A stretch of DNA of 64,000 bases from Streptomyces sp. TRM70350 (GTDB lineage Bacteria > Actinomycetota > Actinomycetes > Streptomycetales > Streptomycetaceae): positions 62,001 to 126,000 of the forward strand of contig NZ_JAHUXH010000015.1 in NCBI RefSeq assembly GCF_019219825.1. Direction: 5' to 3'. A program made the position numbers and the translations under genes. The notes beneath the pieces are model-generated. The model was not told where the DNA came from, did no database searches, and saw only the letters and a program-made list of their open reading frames with translations. Below, piece after piece: positions 15,693 through 23,814 of the stretch. Each line of letters starts with the position of its first letter. Within the stretch, counting starts at the first letter, position 1.

Positions 15693-17168
15693 TCACCGTC
15701 CGTCCGGCAGATACCAGTGGTGGGGCCGTACGAGCCGCTGGATGCCCTGCGGCCCCCAGGACCCCGGGGTGTACGGCTCGACCGGCGGCGGGTCCTTCAG
15801 CAGGGGCTCGGAGACCTCCCACAGGCGATCGATGCCGTCGGCGCTGGTGAACAGGGACTGATCGCCCAGCATGGCCTCCAGAAGGAGATGCTCGTAGGCC
15901 TCCAGGGCGTGGTCCTGGGCGAAGGAGCCGGCGTAGTCGAAGACCATCTCGGCCGGGCCCAGCCGCATCTCGGGGCCGGGTTCCTTCGCCAGGAAGCGCG
16001 CGGTGATCCGGCCGGGGTCGTCGAAGTCGATGGCGAGCGTGTCGGAGAAGGCCGCCGCGCGGTCGTGGGCGGCCTCCGGGAACATGCGCAGGGGCGGCTG
16101 CCGGAAGGTGAGGGTGACCATGTGCCGTCCCTCGGCCAGCGCCTTGCCGGAGCGGAGGCAGAAGGGCACCTTGGCCCAGCGCCAGTTGTCGATCTCGACC
16201 CGCAGCGCGGCGAACGTCTCGGTGTCGGAGCCGGGGGCGACACCCGGCTCGTCGCGGTAGCCCTCGTACTGGCCACGCACCACATGTGCCGGGTCCAGGG
16301 GCCGCAGACTGCGGAAGACCTTGTCCTTCTCCTCGCGCAGGGATCGCGCGTCGAGGGCTGAGGGAGGCTCCATCGCCACGAGGCCGAGCAGCTGGAAGAG
16401 ATGCGTGACGACCATGTCCCGGAAGGTGCCGGTGCCCTCGAAGAACCGGGACCGCCCCTGGATGTCGATGCTCTCGGGGACATCGATCTGCACCTGGCTG
16501 ATGTGCTCGCGGTTCCACACCGGCTCGAACAGTCCGTTGGCGAAGCGCAGCGCGAGGATGTTGTCCACGGACTCCTTGCCGAGGAAGTGGTCGATGCGGA
16601 ACACGCGGGACTCGTCGAAGACGGCATGGAGGGTGTCGTTGAGGGCGCGGGCCGAGGCGAGGTCCGTACCGAACGGCTTCTCCACGATCACCCGGGCGCC
16701 CTCGGCCAGCCCGGTCGCGCCGAGCATCGTGACGACGGAGCCGAACGCGACCGGCGGTACGGCCAGATGGAACAGCCGCCGAGGGCTGCCGCCGAGGGCG
16801 CGCTCGGCCTCCTGTACGGCGGCCAGGAGCGGGGCCGGGTCGCCGGGATCGGCGGCCCCGAACGACAGTGCCTCCTCGAAGGCCTGCCACGGGGGCCCTT
16901 CGGGTGCCGCCCGGCCGAACCGGTCGACCGCCTGCCGGGCATGCTCGCGGAACTCCTCGTCGCCGAGGGCGTCGGCGGCGGGCGCCGAGCCGACGATGCG
17001 GTACCGGGAGGGCAGCAGGCCCGCCCTGGCCAGATGGAACAGACCGGGCAGCAGCTTGCGCCGCGCCAGGTCGCCGGTCGCCCCGCAGAGGACGATGACG
17101 TGATCGTCCGGGAGCCGGCCGGGCGGGGCGACGGAGCGGGTGCCGTCGTGCCGGTCGTCAGTGGCCAT
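15693..17168 (-). CDS. zwf: Glucose-6-phosphate 1-dehydrogenase
   Basis: 491 aa from ATG 17168 with GGGGAAG upstream; an upstream in-frame extension to 17273 has no ribosome site. The N-terminal Rossmann fold has GATGDLARRKLLPGLF (from residue 29), EKPFGTDLASA, and the substrate/active-site signature RIDHFLGKESVDN, then the C-terminal G6PDH domain. It oxidises glucose 6-phosphate to 6-phosphoglucono-lactone, making NADPH. It is first in a zwf, HAD mutase, GH65 operon, which places disaccharide phosphorolysis directly upstream of the pentose phosphate pathway. Streptomycetes usually carry further zwf copies with opcA and gnd; this one has no such neighbours, so it is probably an accessory isozyme. 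Confidence 0.95.
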   Translation of the reverse strand: MATDDRHDGTRSVAPPGRLPDDHVIVLCGATGDLARRKLLPGLFHLARAGLLPSRYRIVGSAPAADALGDEEFREHARQAVDRFGRAAPEGPPWQAFEEALSFGAADPGDPAPLLAAVQEAERALGGSPRRLFHLAVPPVAFGSVVTMLGATGLAEGARVIVEKPFGTDLASARALNDTLHAVFDESRVFRIDHFLGKESVDNILALRFANGLFEPVWNREHISQVQIDVPESIDIQGRSRFFEGTGTFRDMVVTHLFQLLGLVAMEPPSALDARSLREEKDKVFRSLRPLDPAHVVRGQYEGYRDEPGVAPGSDTETFAALRVEIDNWRWAKVPFCLRSGKALAEGRHMVTLTFRQPPLRMFPEAAHDRAAAFSDTLAIDFDDPGRITARFLAKEPGPEMRLGPAEMVFDYAGSFAQDHALEAYEHLLLEAMLGDQSLFTSADGIDRLWEVSEPLLKDPPPVEPYTPGSWGPQGIQRLVRPHHWYLPDGR

Positions 17169-17380
17169 GGTCTGCTTCCCCGTCCTCGGCTGACCCAGGG
17201 TCCTACAAGGCACGGTAGTGGCGACGACGCGGGTCGGCTCGGCGGGCGTGCTCCAGGCGGGCGGCAGCGGCATCCCCGGACCTGGGTGAGGCGGCGAGTA
17301 CGGCCTGACAGGCGGCCCAGGCGGGTGGGCTCAGCAGTGGTCGCAGACGGGTGAACAGGGCGAGGAGTCCGGTGCCCCAC

Positions 17381-17745
17381 CTCGCCGGGCCGCGCCACGC
17401 CTGCTACGGAACCGACGGATTCCCCACCGCCCTGCTGCCTCTCGCCCGCCGAGCGGAACTGGCCGTTTCACGATCGGTTCACCGGCCGCACGTTCACCCC
17501 GGGTCCTGCCCTGCGGCGCGACTTCGCCGAACTGTCCGCCGCCACCGAACTCGACATCGCCCGCCTCGACCCCACCTTCCGCGAAGCTGGAGCGCGGGGC
17601 GGGCTCCCCACGTGGCGAGCTGCTGCTGGACGCGTTCCAGGTGGGCGAGGAGGGTGCCCCCGGGATGGCCGATGTCCGCCGCGCCGTGCCGACGCAGCAG
17701 CGAGACGGCCCGGACGGTGGCGCTTGTCGGGGCGGCCAAGTGACT
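17381..17745. pseudogene. Rearranged DUF6817-like gene, halves on opposite strands
   Basis: The plus strand from 17381 reads LAGPRHACYGTDGFPTALLPL and, after a gap and frame change near 17465, WPFHDRFTGRTFTPG and LSAATELDIARLDPTF to about 17590. The minus strand from about 17745 to 17588 reads ATVRAVSLLRRHGAADI and HPGGTLLAHLERVQQQLATW, then GARPALQLRG. In relatives I remember (DUF6817, HD-like fold) the latter block precedes LCHACYGTDGF in one protein. Here the two ends meet tail to tail, as if the N-terminal part had been inverted. No intact ORF remains. The family name is from memory. Confidence 0.5.
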
Positions 17746-17898
17746 TTTCCTCTCGGTCCGTTCCGGGTCGGCACCCGCCATGCCTTTGCCTGTGCGTCCG
17801 GATCGCAGCGAAGGCAGCGGGCGGGTTGCCGCCCTGGGCCCTGCAAGGATGGTCAACCCTCCCCAGACCCAAGTCAATCCACCGGTTTGCTGGGGAAC

Positions 17899-17918
17899 CT
17901 CCAAGCACTACCTTGGAG
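17899..17918 (+). promoter_or_regulatory. Inverted repeat covering the ribosome site of the LysR gene
   Basis: CTCCAAG (17899-17905), six bases, CTTGGAG (17912-17918): perfect arms. The right arm contains the GGAG that serves the GTG at 17921, so in RNA the hairpin would hide the ribosome site; as DNA it could be an operator for autoregulation by the LysR protein. Confidence 0.5.
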
Positions 17919-17920
17919 TT

Positions 17921-18931
17921 GTGACTCTCGACGATCTCCGCATCTTCGCTGCGGTGTGCACCGCGGGCTCTCTGAGCGCCGTTGCCCGCGACCTGTCCTG
18001 CACGCAGTCCGCGGTCAGCCAGCACGTGAAGCGGCTTGAACGGGAGCTGGGCATCAGCCTGATCGAGCGGCACTCACGAGGAGTGATCCCCACGCGAGCC
18101 GGGCACCTCCTCCGGGCGGCGGTCACCGACGGCCTGGGCGGGATCGACCACGCCGTGCGCAGAATCGAGGAACTCGCCCGCGGAGAAAGCGGCTCCGTAC
18201 GGATCACCACCGGCGCCACCAGCGTCCGGCACTTCATGTCCGCCGCTGTCGTCGACTTCCGCCGACGCTTCCCTCGGGCCAGTCTCGAATTCCAGACCGA
18301 GACCTCCAGTCGCAGCTGCTTCGACGCGCTCGCCGCAGGCCGCGTCGACCTCGCCTGGATCACCCTCGGACCGCCGGTCCACGGCATCGAACGGCGCACG
18401 GTCGCCGAACTGCCCTGGGCGCTCGCCGTCGCAGCCGGTGACCCCTTTGCGGCCAGGCCCTTCATCGCACCCGCCGACTTGCAGGACGCCCGGCTCATCG
18501 GGCTGCCGGAGAACTCGATTTCCCGTTCCCAGCTCGACTCCTGGCTGGCGGAATCGGGTGTCCGACCTGTCTTCGACACCAGCGTCGCGGACTGGGACAC
18601 CGCGATCCTGCTGGCCGAACTGGGACTCGGACACGCCGTCGTCCCCGCCCTACCGGACTGGCGGGGCCCCGGACACCCGGACCTGCGCCTCGTCCCCATA
18701 CCCGCGCTGCCCGCCCTGACCGCGGGGTGGGCGGTCCGCCGCTGGGACACCCTCTCCCCGCTGGCGCGCGCGTTCGCCGAGACCGTCGCCGAGCAGTGCG
18801 GGCAGCGGCCTGAGGCGGCCCCGGCTGACCGCCTCGTCGGTGCCGGAAGAGGTGAACGACCTCTGCACTTGTCGTCGGGGAACGCAGTCCTGCAGCGGAC
18901 CCGGGACTACTCCGCCCCGGGCTCGAAGTAG
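17921..18931 (+). CDS. LysR-family transcriptional regulator
   Basis: 336 aa from GTG 17921 behind TTGGAG; a longer frame from 17780 has no ribosome site. Residues 1-60 are the winged helix-turn-helix (LDDLRIFAAVCTAGSLSAVA, then SCTQSAVSQHVKRLERELG, a classic LysR reading helix). Residues about 90-300 are the periplasmic-binding-like effector domain (GSVRITTGATSVRH...). The last 30 residues are an untypical tail. It converges on the formaldehyde dehydrogenase gene, separated by a terminator hairpin, and could regulate it, although LysR targets are more often divergent. Effector unknown. Confidence 0.9.
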   Translation: MTLDDLRIFAAVCTAGSLSAVARDLSCTQSAVSQHVKRLERELGISLIERHSRGVIPTRAGHLLRAAVTDGLGGIDHAVRRIEELARGESGSVRITTGATSVRHFMSAAVVDFRRRFPRASLEFQTETSSRSCFDALAAGRVDLAWITLGPPVHGIERRTVAELPWALAVAAGDPFAARPFIAPADLQDARLIGLPENSISRSQLDSWLAESGVRPVFDTSVADWDTAILLAELGLGHAVVPALPDWRGPGHPDLRLVPIPALPALTAGWAVRRWDTLSPLARAFAETVAEQCGQRPEAAPADRLVGAGRGERPLHLSSGNAVLQRTRDYSAPGSK

Positions 18932-18939
18932 CTGCGACA

Positions 18940-18967
18940 GGTCCGGGCACCAGTGCGTGCCCGGACC
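18940..18967. terminator. Bidirectional terminator between convergent LysR and fdhA genes
   Basis: GGTCCGGGCAC (18940-18950), six-base loop, GTGCCCGGACC (18957-18967): perfect 11-bp stem in the 44-bp gap between two converging stop codons. Confidence 0.75.
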
Positions 18968-18975
18968 CCTGTGGC

Positions 18976-20127
18976 TTACGCGGCGAGGGCGTGGCCGGGA
19001 TGCAGAACCACTTTGGTGTAGCCCTCGATGCGCTTGTCGAACTTCTCGTACGCCTGCGGCGCCTGCTCCAGCGGCAGCTCGTGGGAGACCACGAAACTGG
19101 GCTTGGCGCGCCCGGCGATGATCAGGTCGCGCAGCTGGCGGTTGTACCGCTTGACGTTGCACTGACCGGTGCCCATCTGCTGACCCTTCTCGAACATCCT
19201 GCCGATGGAGACCAGCAGCTGGCCGTGCTTGGCGTGCTCGTCGGGGCCGCCCGGGTCGGAGGGCACGTACAGGCCCGGTACGCCGAGCAGGCCGGTCGGC
19301 CGTACCGTCTCGACGAGCGCGTTGAGGACGATGGCGGGTTCCTCGTGGCTGGCGTCGTGCGCCTGGGCCTGGTACCCGACGGCGTCCACGCCCTTGTCGG
19401 TTCCCTCTCCTCCCGTCTGTTCCTTGATCTGCTCGGCCGGGTCTCCCTTGGTGAAGTCGATGGGAACGGCTCCGATCTCCTCCGCCTTGGCGAGCCGCTC
19501 GGGCACCCGGTCGACGGAGAACACCTTCGACGCACCGCGCAGCAGCGCGGAGTAGGCAGCCATCAGCCCCACCGGACCGGCCCCGTAGACAGCCACGCTC
19601 TCGCCGGGGGAGACCTGGGCGAGTTCGCATCCGTGGTAACCGGTCGGGAAGATGTCGGCGAGCAGGATGAAATCAGTCTCGAACTCGTCGCCCGGCGGCA
19701 GCTTCAGACAGTTGAAGTCGGCGTACGGTACGCGCAACCGTTCCGCCTGGCCACCGATGAACGGGCCCATCGCCACGTATCCGTAGGCCCCACCGGCGAA
19801 GCCCGGATTGACCGTGAGACAGAACCCGGTCCTCAGAGCGAGGCAGTTCTTGCAGAATCCGCAGGCCACGTTGAAGGGCATCACGACGCGATCACCCTCG
19901 GCCAGGGAGGTCACGCCGGAGCCGACCTCCTCGATGATGCCGAGGTTCTCGTGTCCGAAGACGATGCCCGACTCGGCAGCCGTGCGGCCCTCGTACATGT
20001 GCAGGTCCGATCCGCAGATCGCGGAGGACGTGACCCGGACGAGCACGTCGTTGGGGTGCTGGATCTGCGGATCGTCGACGTCCTTCACCGTGACACTGAA
20101 GGGCCTCTCGTAGACAACGGCTTTCAC
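18976..20127 (-). CDS. fdhA: Glutathione-independent formaldehyde dehydrogenase (zinc alcohol dehydrogenase family)
   Basis: 383 aa from GTG 20127, behind GGGAGG with 8-bp spacing; longer frames lack this. Catalytic zinc ligands Cys38 (AICGSD) and His59-Glu60 (FGHENLG); structural-zinc cysteines 89, 92, 95 and 103 (ACGFCKNC...GFC). The Rossmann motif is VYGAGPVGLMAA. The long insert after the structural lobe (NPGFAGGAYGY, FPTGYHGCEL) and the NCRAP-like C-terminus are typical of the glutathione-independent formaldehyde dehydrogenase subgroup, which oxidises formaldehyde with tightly bound or free NAD. It is monocistronic, ended by a perfect terminator. Confidence 0.9.
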   Translation of the reverse strand: MKAVVYERPFSVTVKDVDDPQIQHPNDVLVRVTSSAICGSDLHMYEGRTAAESGIVFGHENLGIIEEVGSGVTSLAEGDRVVMPFNVACGFCKNCLALRTGFCLTVNPGFAGGAYGYVAMGPFIGGQAERLRVPYADFNCLKLPPGDEFETDFILLADIFPTGYHGCELAQVSPGESVAVYGAGPVGLMAAYSALLRGASKVFSVDRVPERLAKAEEIGAVPIDFTKGDPAEQIKEQTGGEGTDKGVDAVGYQAQAHDASHEEPAIVLNALVETVRPTGLLGVPGLYVPSDPGGPDEHAKHGQLLVSIGRMFEKGQQMGTGQCNVKRYNRQLRDLIIAGRAKPSFVVSHELPLEQAPQAYEKFDKRIEGYTKVVLHPGHALAA

Positions 20128-20294
20128 CTCTGTCACCTCCCGTCGAGTGCTGGAAGGCGGCAGCGAGGATGGGCTGCTGCCGGGGACGTACACAAAGGCG
20201 CGGCCATCGTGTGCGCTGTGGCCCATGGGCTCGCCTCACCGCCGGTACTTCCAGGTAACGCCCGCGGGTCATGGGGTGCAACCCGCCTCGGCCC

Positions 20295-20528
20295 TCATCG
20301 GCTCGGGGGGTTCGCGGGCGGTGTTGACGTCCTGGTGGGAGGCGGTGCGCCGAGCAGCGCGTCCGCCGAACGGCACGCGGGGCAGATGCTCTGGGCGTTG
20401 CGTCCGTAGCGGTGGGTGAGCCCCTGGCAGCGCGGGCAGTATCCGACCTCGTCAGGAGCACAGCCCAGCAGGCGAGCGGCGGCTGTCCGGTCGGTGGCCG
20501 GGTCGATGCGCTGGGGCATCTCGTCCAT
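20295..20528 (-). CDS. Small double-CxxC zinc-ribbon protein
   Basis: 77 aa from ATG 20528. Two further in-frame ATGs (20552 and 20519) are possible, and the inner one at 20519 has GGACGAG upstream. MPQRIDPATDRTAAARLLG leads to CPRCQGLTHRYGRNAQSICPACR: two Cys-x2-Cys pairs 15 residues apart, a zinc ribbon. The tail is Pro/Thr-rich. Such short proteins recur in Streptomyces without known function. It stands alone, in the same direction as its neighbours. Confidence 0.62.
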   Translation of the reverse strand: MDEMPQRIDPATDRTAAARLLGCAPDEVGYCPRCQGLTHRYGRNAQSICPACRSADALLGAPPPTRTSTPPANPPSR

Positions 20529-20626
20529 ACGTCCGAATGTACGTCCGGCCATCTCTGCGGGAGACGGGTCACCGTGCGGCAGCGTGCACCCCAGGGCTCC
20601 CGGAGCCCCGGAACCGCCGCTCACCG

Positions 20627-21127
20627 TCAGTCCACGGGATGGCCGGGCTCGATGCCGCGGGCGTCGCTGAGCCGCAGCAGCGGTCCACCGGAACCCTCCC
20701 GCGCGCCCCACTCGACCGGGGCGAGGACGAAACCGATGTGGTCGCCGCCGCCGGCATGCCCCACGACCCGGCCGACGAACCACGCTTCGGCGTCCTGAAG
20801 GACGACGGCGCCGCCGTGCCCCTGCCGCCAGCGGACGTCCCGGAACTTGTCGACCCCGTCGTCGCCGGTCCGCCCCCCGAAGATCTCGGCCAGCCCCACT
20901 TGTTCCCTGGCCAGCAGATGGACGGCCAGGAACTGTGCGGACCGCGCCACCCGGAAGGTGTGGTTGACCTCGGACAGCCACACCACGAACCGCACCGGCC
21001 GCAGGGAGCACTGCGAGGCGAACCCGACCAGGCACCCGGCCCGTTCCCCGGCCGCCGCGGCCGTCACCACGCACATGTCGGGATCGAGCCGACCTGTGAA
21101 CGCGTCCATGTCATCCATGTCCGCCAT
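20627..21127 (-). CDS. Flavin reductase family protein (FMN-binding split barrel)
   Basis: 166 aa, ATG behind AGGAAGG. CVVTAAAAGERAGCLVGFASQCSLRP is the S/T-x-x-x-x-G-x-x-A...P flavin-contact strand, with NHTFRVARSAQFLAVHLLA and the later GHAGGGDHIGFVLAPVEW (GDH near residue 133), all family hallmarks. Members reduce FMN or FAD with NAD(P)H, often for two-component oxygenases; no oxygenase lies nearby, so its partner is elsewhere. Confidence 0.85.
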   Translation of the reverse strand: MADMDDMDAFTGRLDPDMCVVTAAAAGERAGCLVGFASQCSLRPVRFVVWLSEVNHTFRVARSAQFLAVHLLAREQVGLAEIFGGRTGDDGVDKFRDVRWRQGHGGAVVLQDAEAWFVGRVVGHAGGGDHIGFVLAPVEWGAREGSGGPLLRLSDARGIEPGHPVD

Positions 21128-21321
21128 CCTCAGCCCTTCCTGTCGCTCCCGCCGCCGTCGGCCGCACCGCGCTACGGCCCTCCGCTCCCGAAGCTACGGC
21201 AATGTGGCTCGCCGAACTCGGGCAGCCCACGAGGTCGCGTCAGGCACGGAACGCCCCGGGCACCCCCACCAACCCCGCCTCGGGTGAGGGTGCCGGATCG
21301 TGTCGTACGGCAAGGGCCGGA

Positions 21322-21879
21322 TCACCCCATGCTCCTGGCGCCGTCCAGGGACTCGCGGATGATGTCGGCGTGACCGGCGTGCTGGGCCGTCTCGCCGATG
21401 ATGTGCAGCAGGACCTGACGGACGGACCAGTGCGTGCCCGGCTCGTGCCAGGGGGCCGGCGGCAGCGGCTGGGACCGGTCCAGGCCGGGCAGCGCGGCAA
21501 CCAGTCCGTCCGTCCGGCGGGCCACCTCGGCGTACTCCTCCAGCACCCCGGCCAGCGTCTCGCCGGGCAGCATCCGGAACCCGTCGGACCACCGGGCCCA
21601 GTCGGCCTCGGACATGTTGCTCCAGTCGCCCAGCACCTCCGGGCCGTGCTCGATGAAGTCCACCCAGGATCGCTCGACCGAGGCGACGTGCTTGATGAGG
21701 CCGCCCAGGCAGAGCTCGCTGACGGTGGTCCGCCGCCCCGCCTGCTCGTCGGTCAGGTCACGGGTGGTCAGGCGCAGGAACCGGCGATGGTGAGCCAGTG
21801 CCTTCAGCAGGTCGGCGTGCTCGCCGGTGGCCTCGGGCGAGAGCGTGGTCGGGGCGGTGGCGTGGTTCGTCGGGGTCAT
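21322..21879 (-). CDS. DinB-family (DUF664) four-helix protein
   Basis: 185 aa, ATG after AGGAGAC. LKALAHHRRFLRLTTRDLTDEQ, then LGGLIKHVASVERSWVDF and WSVRQVLLHIIGETAQHAGHADIIRE contain the three histidines (GGLIKH, HAGH) of the DinB metal site. Members include thiol-dependent transferases using mycothiol or bacillithiol. It lies 72 bp before the five-gene MoxR operon's last gene in the same direction and may be read through from it. Confidence 0.85.
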   Translation of the reverse strand: MTPTNHATAPTTLSPEATGEHADLLKALAHHRRFLRLTTRDLTDEQAGRRTTVSELCLGGLIKHVASVERSWVDFIEHGPEVLGDWSNMSEADWARWSDGFRMLPGETLAGVLEEYAEVARRTDGLVAALPGLDRSQPLPPAPWHEPGTHWSVRQVLLHIIGETAQHAGHADIIRESLDGARSMG

Positions 21880-21951
21880 CGTCTCCTGCTTCCGTCGGTG
21901 GTGTTCCGTGGACGAGCACCACGCTAGGAGCCGTATAGGCCGGATCCTGTC

Positions 21952-23814
21952 CTAAAGGCGCAGGGCCGGGCCCGGAGTGGACACCTCGACCGCGGCGGCT
22001 CCCCACGCGTCCGCGCACAGCGCCCGTTCCACCGCGCCGGTGTAGACGGCGGCGGCGAGCCAGGCACGGGCGAAGCCGTCCGTGTCGGCCGGGAGCAGGC
22101 GGCCGAAGGCGTCGCGGGCGCGGTCCGCGGCGGCGGAGTGCAGGTCGTCGAGAAGATCGCCTGCGGTAGCGAGGCCGTGGCGACGCAGGCGGGCACCGTC
22201 GCCGGACACGCTCCGGGAGAAGGCCAGGACACGGCGGCCCCCGGACACCGCCTGGTGCACGCGACGGCGCAGCAGGTACAGCGGAGCCTCGTCCCCGGAG
22301 GAGACGACCGCTGCCGGTGGCGGAACCGTCCCCGTGGGCAGGTCCACGTGCTGAAGGCGGTCCAGGCCCAGGTCCACCCGGGTGGCGGGGTCGGTGGGAT
22401 GCTCGGTGGCGAGCAGCACGGCCCGGGGCAGCGGCCCTGGCACCAGACGCGCGACGATCCGCAGCCTGCTGCCCCGGGCGGCGGCGAGCAGGCGCAGGTT
22501 GTCGCGGTAGGGGAGCGAGGGATCGTCGTGGGCCGTCGCCAGCCGTAGGGGCACGCCCGCACAGTCGGCCAGCAGACGGTCACCCGTCGTCTCCCGGACC
22601 GTGCCCGTGAGGGTCACCTCCAGGAACAGCAGGTCCTGCCCGCCGTTCAGGGCCCGGGCCACCTGCTCGGCGACGGGCACGGCCCACAGCCGGTCCAGCG
22701 GCTCGCTGCGCCAGGCGGCGCCGGACGCGCGGACCGCCCGTACGGCTGCCCCCGCGCCCAGGCGGCCCGTGGGGGAGACGGTGGCACCGGACACGGCCAG
22801 TCCCGCGCGCGACAGTTCACGGTGGGTCAGGGCTGTGTCGCCGATCCGTACGGCCCGGTCGGCGGCACCGGTGGCCCGGGCAGGTCCGCCCGGCGCCACG
22901 TCCGACACCGTGTACAGACGTCCGTCGGCGTCGGCGGTCCAGGTGACCGCGCCCGCGTAGCCGGTCGCCGTGAGGACTGCCTCGGAGAAGAGCCCGTACA
23001 GACGCAGGGAGCCGTCCGGGCGGTACGGCTGCCGGACCGTGCCGCGCAGTTCGGTCAGCTCCGGGCCAGTGGCGCGCGGGAGGCGGTGGGCGACGCCCAG
23101 CACGCCGGCCAGCGCGCCGGCGAGGTCGGCGAGGCGGTACCCGGCGTCCGCGGAGCGGGCCGCGCGCACCCCGGTCACCACCGAGACCGCCGCGGCGGAG
23201 GCCCGCGGCAGACCGGAGAGGCGGGCCGAGTGCGCGGCGCGCAGGAGTTCCGCCTGGAGCACGGCGCCGGCACCGTCCGTACCGGCTTCCAGGACGGCGG
23301 CGGCCGCGTCGTACACCGCTCGGGCGGCGGTGCGCTGGTCGGCGGTGACGGTGTCGGGCTCCGCCTGGTCCGCCTGCCCTGAGACATCCGCCTGACCTGC
23401 CTGATCCGTGCCCGCCCGCTTCGTTGCACGCGGCCGGCCTGCCCGCCGTATGGGGCCTGTCTCCTTCGTCGTCCCCGTCTCTTCCTGTGCCCGCGCAGCC
23501 TCGGCCGGGTCCGCGCCCGAGGTGTCGTCGGCGATCGGCGCGGCCGAGGCCGCCGCCGCGCGGTGCAGGCAGTCGGGGGCCAGCAGGCATCCGCAGCGGA
23601 TCGCGTCCGCGCTGGTCACCGTCCCGCCGGGCGCGTGCAGCACGACGTCGGTCTCGTCGTCCACGGCGATCCGCACGGTGTCGCCGTCACGGACGGCCGG
23701 ACGCGCCACGAGCTTGGCGACGCCCGCGTCCAGCCGCTTGCGGAGCCTCGGCGAGAGCGCCCCGACGAGTTCGGCGGTGACGGACGGGACGACCGGAGGC
23801 AGCTCCGGGCTCAT
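21952..23814 (-). CDS. SWIM zinc-finger protein of the MoxR/vWA operon (YehQ-like)
   Basis: 620 aa, ATG overlapping the preceding vWA gene by 4 bp. Near the N-terminus RCGCLLAPDCLH gives Cys74, Cys76, Cys82 and His84, the CxCx5CxH SWIM signature. Residues about 105-160 are a low-complexity charged linker rich in Gln-Ala-Asp; the rest is an unrecognised alpha/beta region. SWIM domains bind nucleic acid or protein. E. coli YehQ is also a SWIM protein at the end of the yeh cluster with a MoxR ATPase and a vWA protein; position and partner set agree. Molecular role unknown. Confidence 0.82.
   Translation of the reverse strand: MSPELPPVVPSVTAELVGALSPRLRKRLDAGVAKLVARPAVRDGDTVRIAVDDETDVVLHAPGGTVTSADAIRCGCLLAPDCLHRAAAASAAPIADDTSGADPAEAARAQEETGTTKETGPIRRAGRPRATKRAGTDQAGQADVSGQADQAEPDTVTADQRTAARAVYDAAAAVLEAGTDGAGAVLQAELLRAAHSARLSGLPRASAAAVSVVTGVRAARSADAGYRLADLAGALAGVLGVAHRLPRATGPELTELRGTVRQPYRPDGSLRLYGLFSEAVLTATGYAGAVTWTADADGRLYTVSDVAPGGPARATGAADRAVRIGDTALTHRELSRAGLAVSGATVSPTGRLGAGAAVRAVRASGAAWRSEPLDRLWAVPVAEQVARALNGGQDLLFLEVTLTGTVRETTGDRLLADCAGVPLRLATAHDDPSLPYRDNLRLLAAARGSRLRIVARLVPGPLPRAVLLATEHPTDPATRVDLGLDRLQHVDLPTGTVPPPAAVVSSGDEAPLYLLRRRVHQAVSGGRRVLAFSRSVSGDGARLRRHGLATAGDLLDDLHSAAADRARDAFGRLLPADTDGFARAWLAAAVYTGAVERALCADAWGAAAVEVSTPGPALRL

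Noticed and set aside
23400-23520. Repeat tract in the SWIM gene (Gln-Ala-Asp units)
   Set aside because: Low-complexity linker coding sequence without regular period; not treated as a repeat element.
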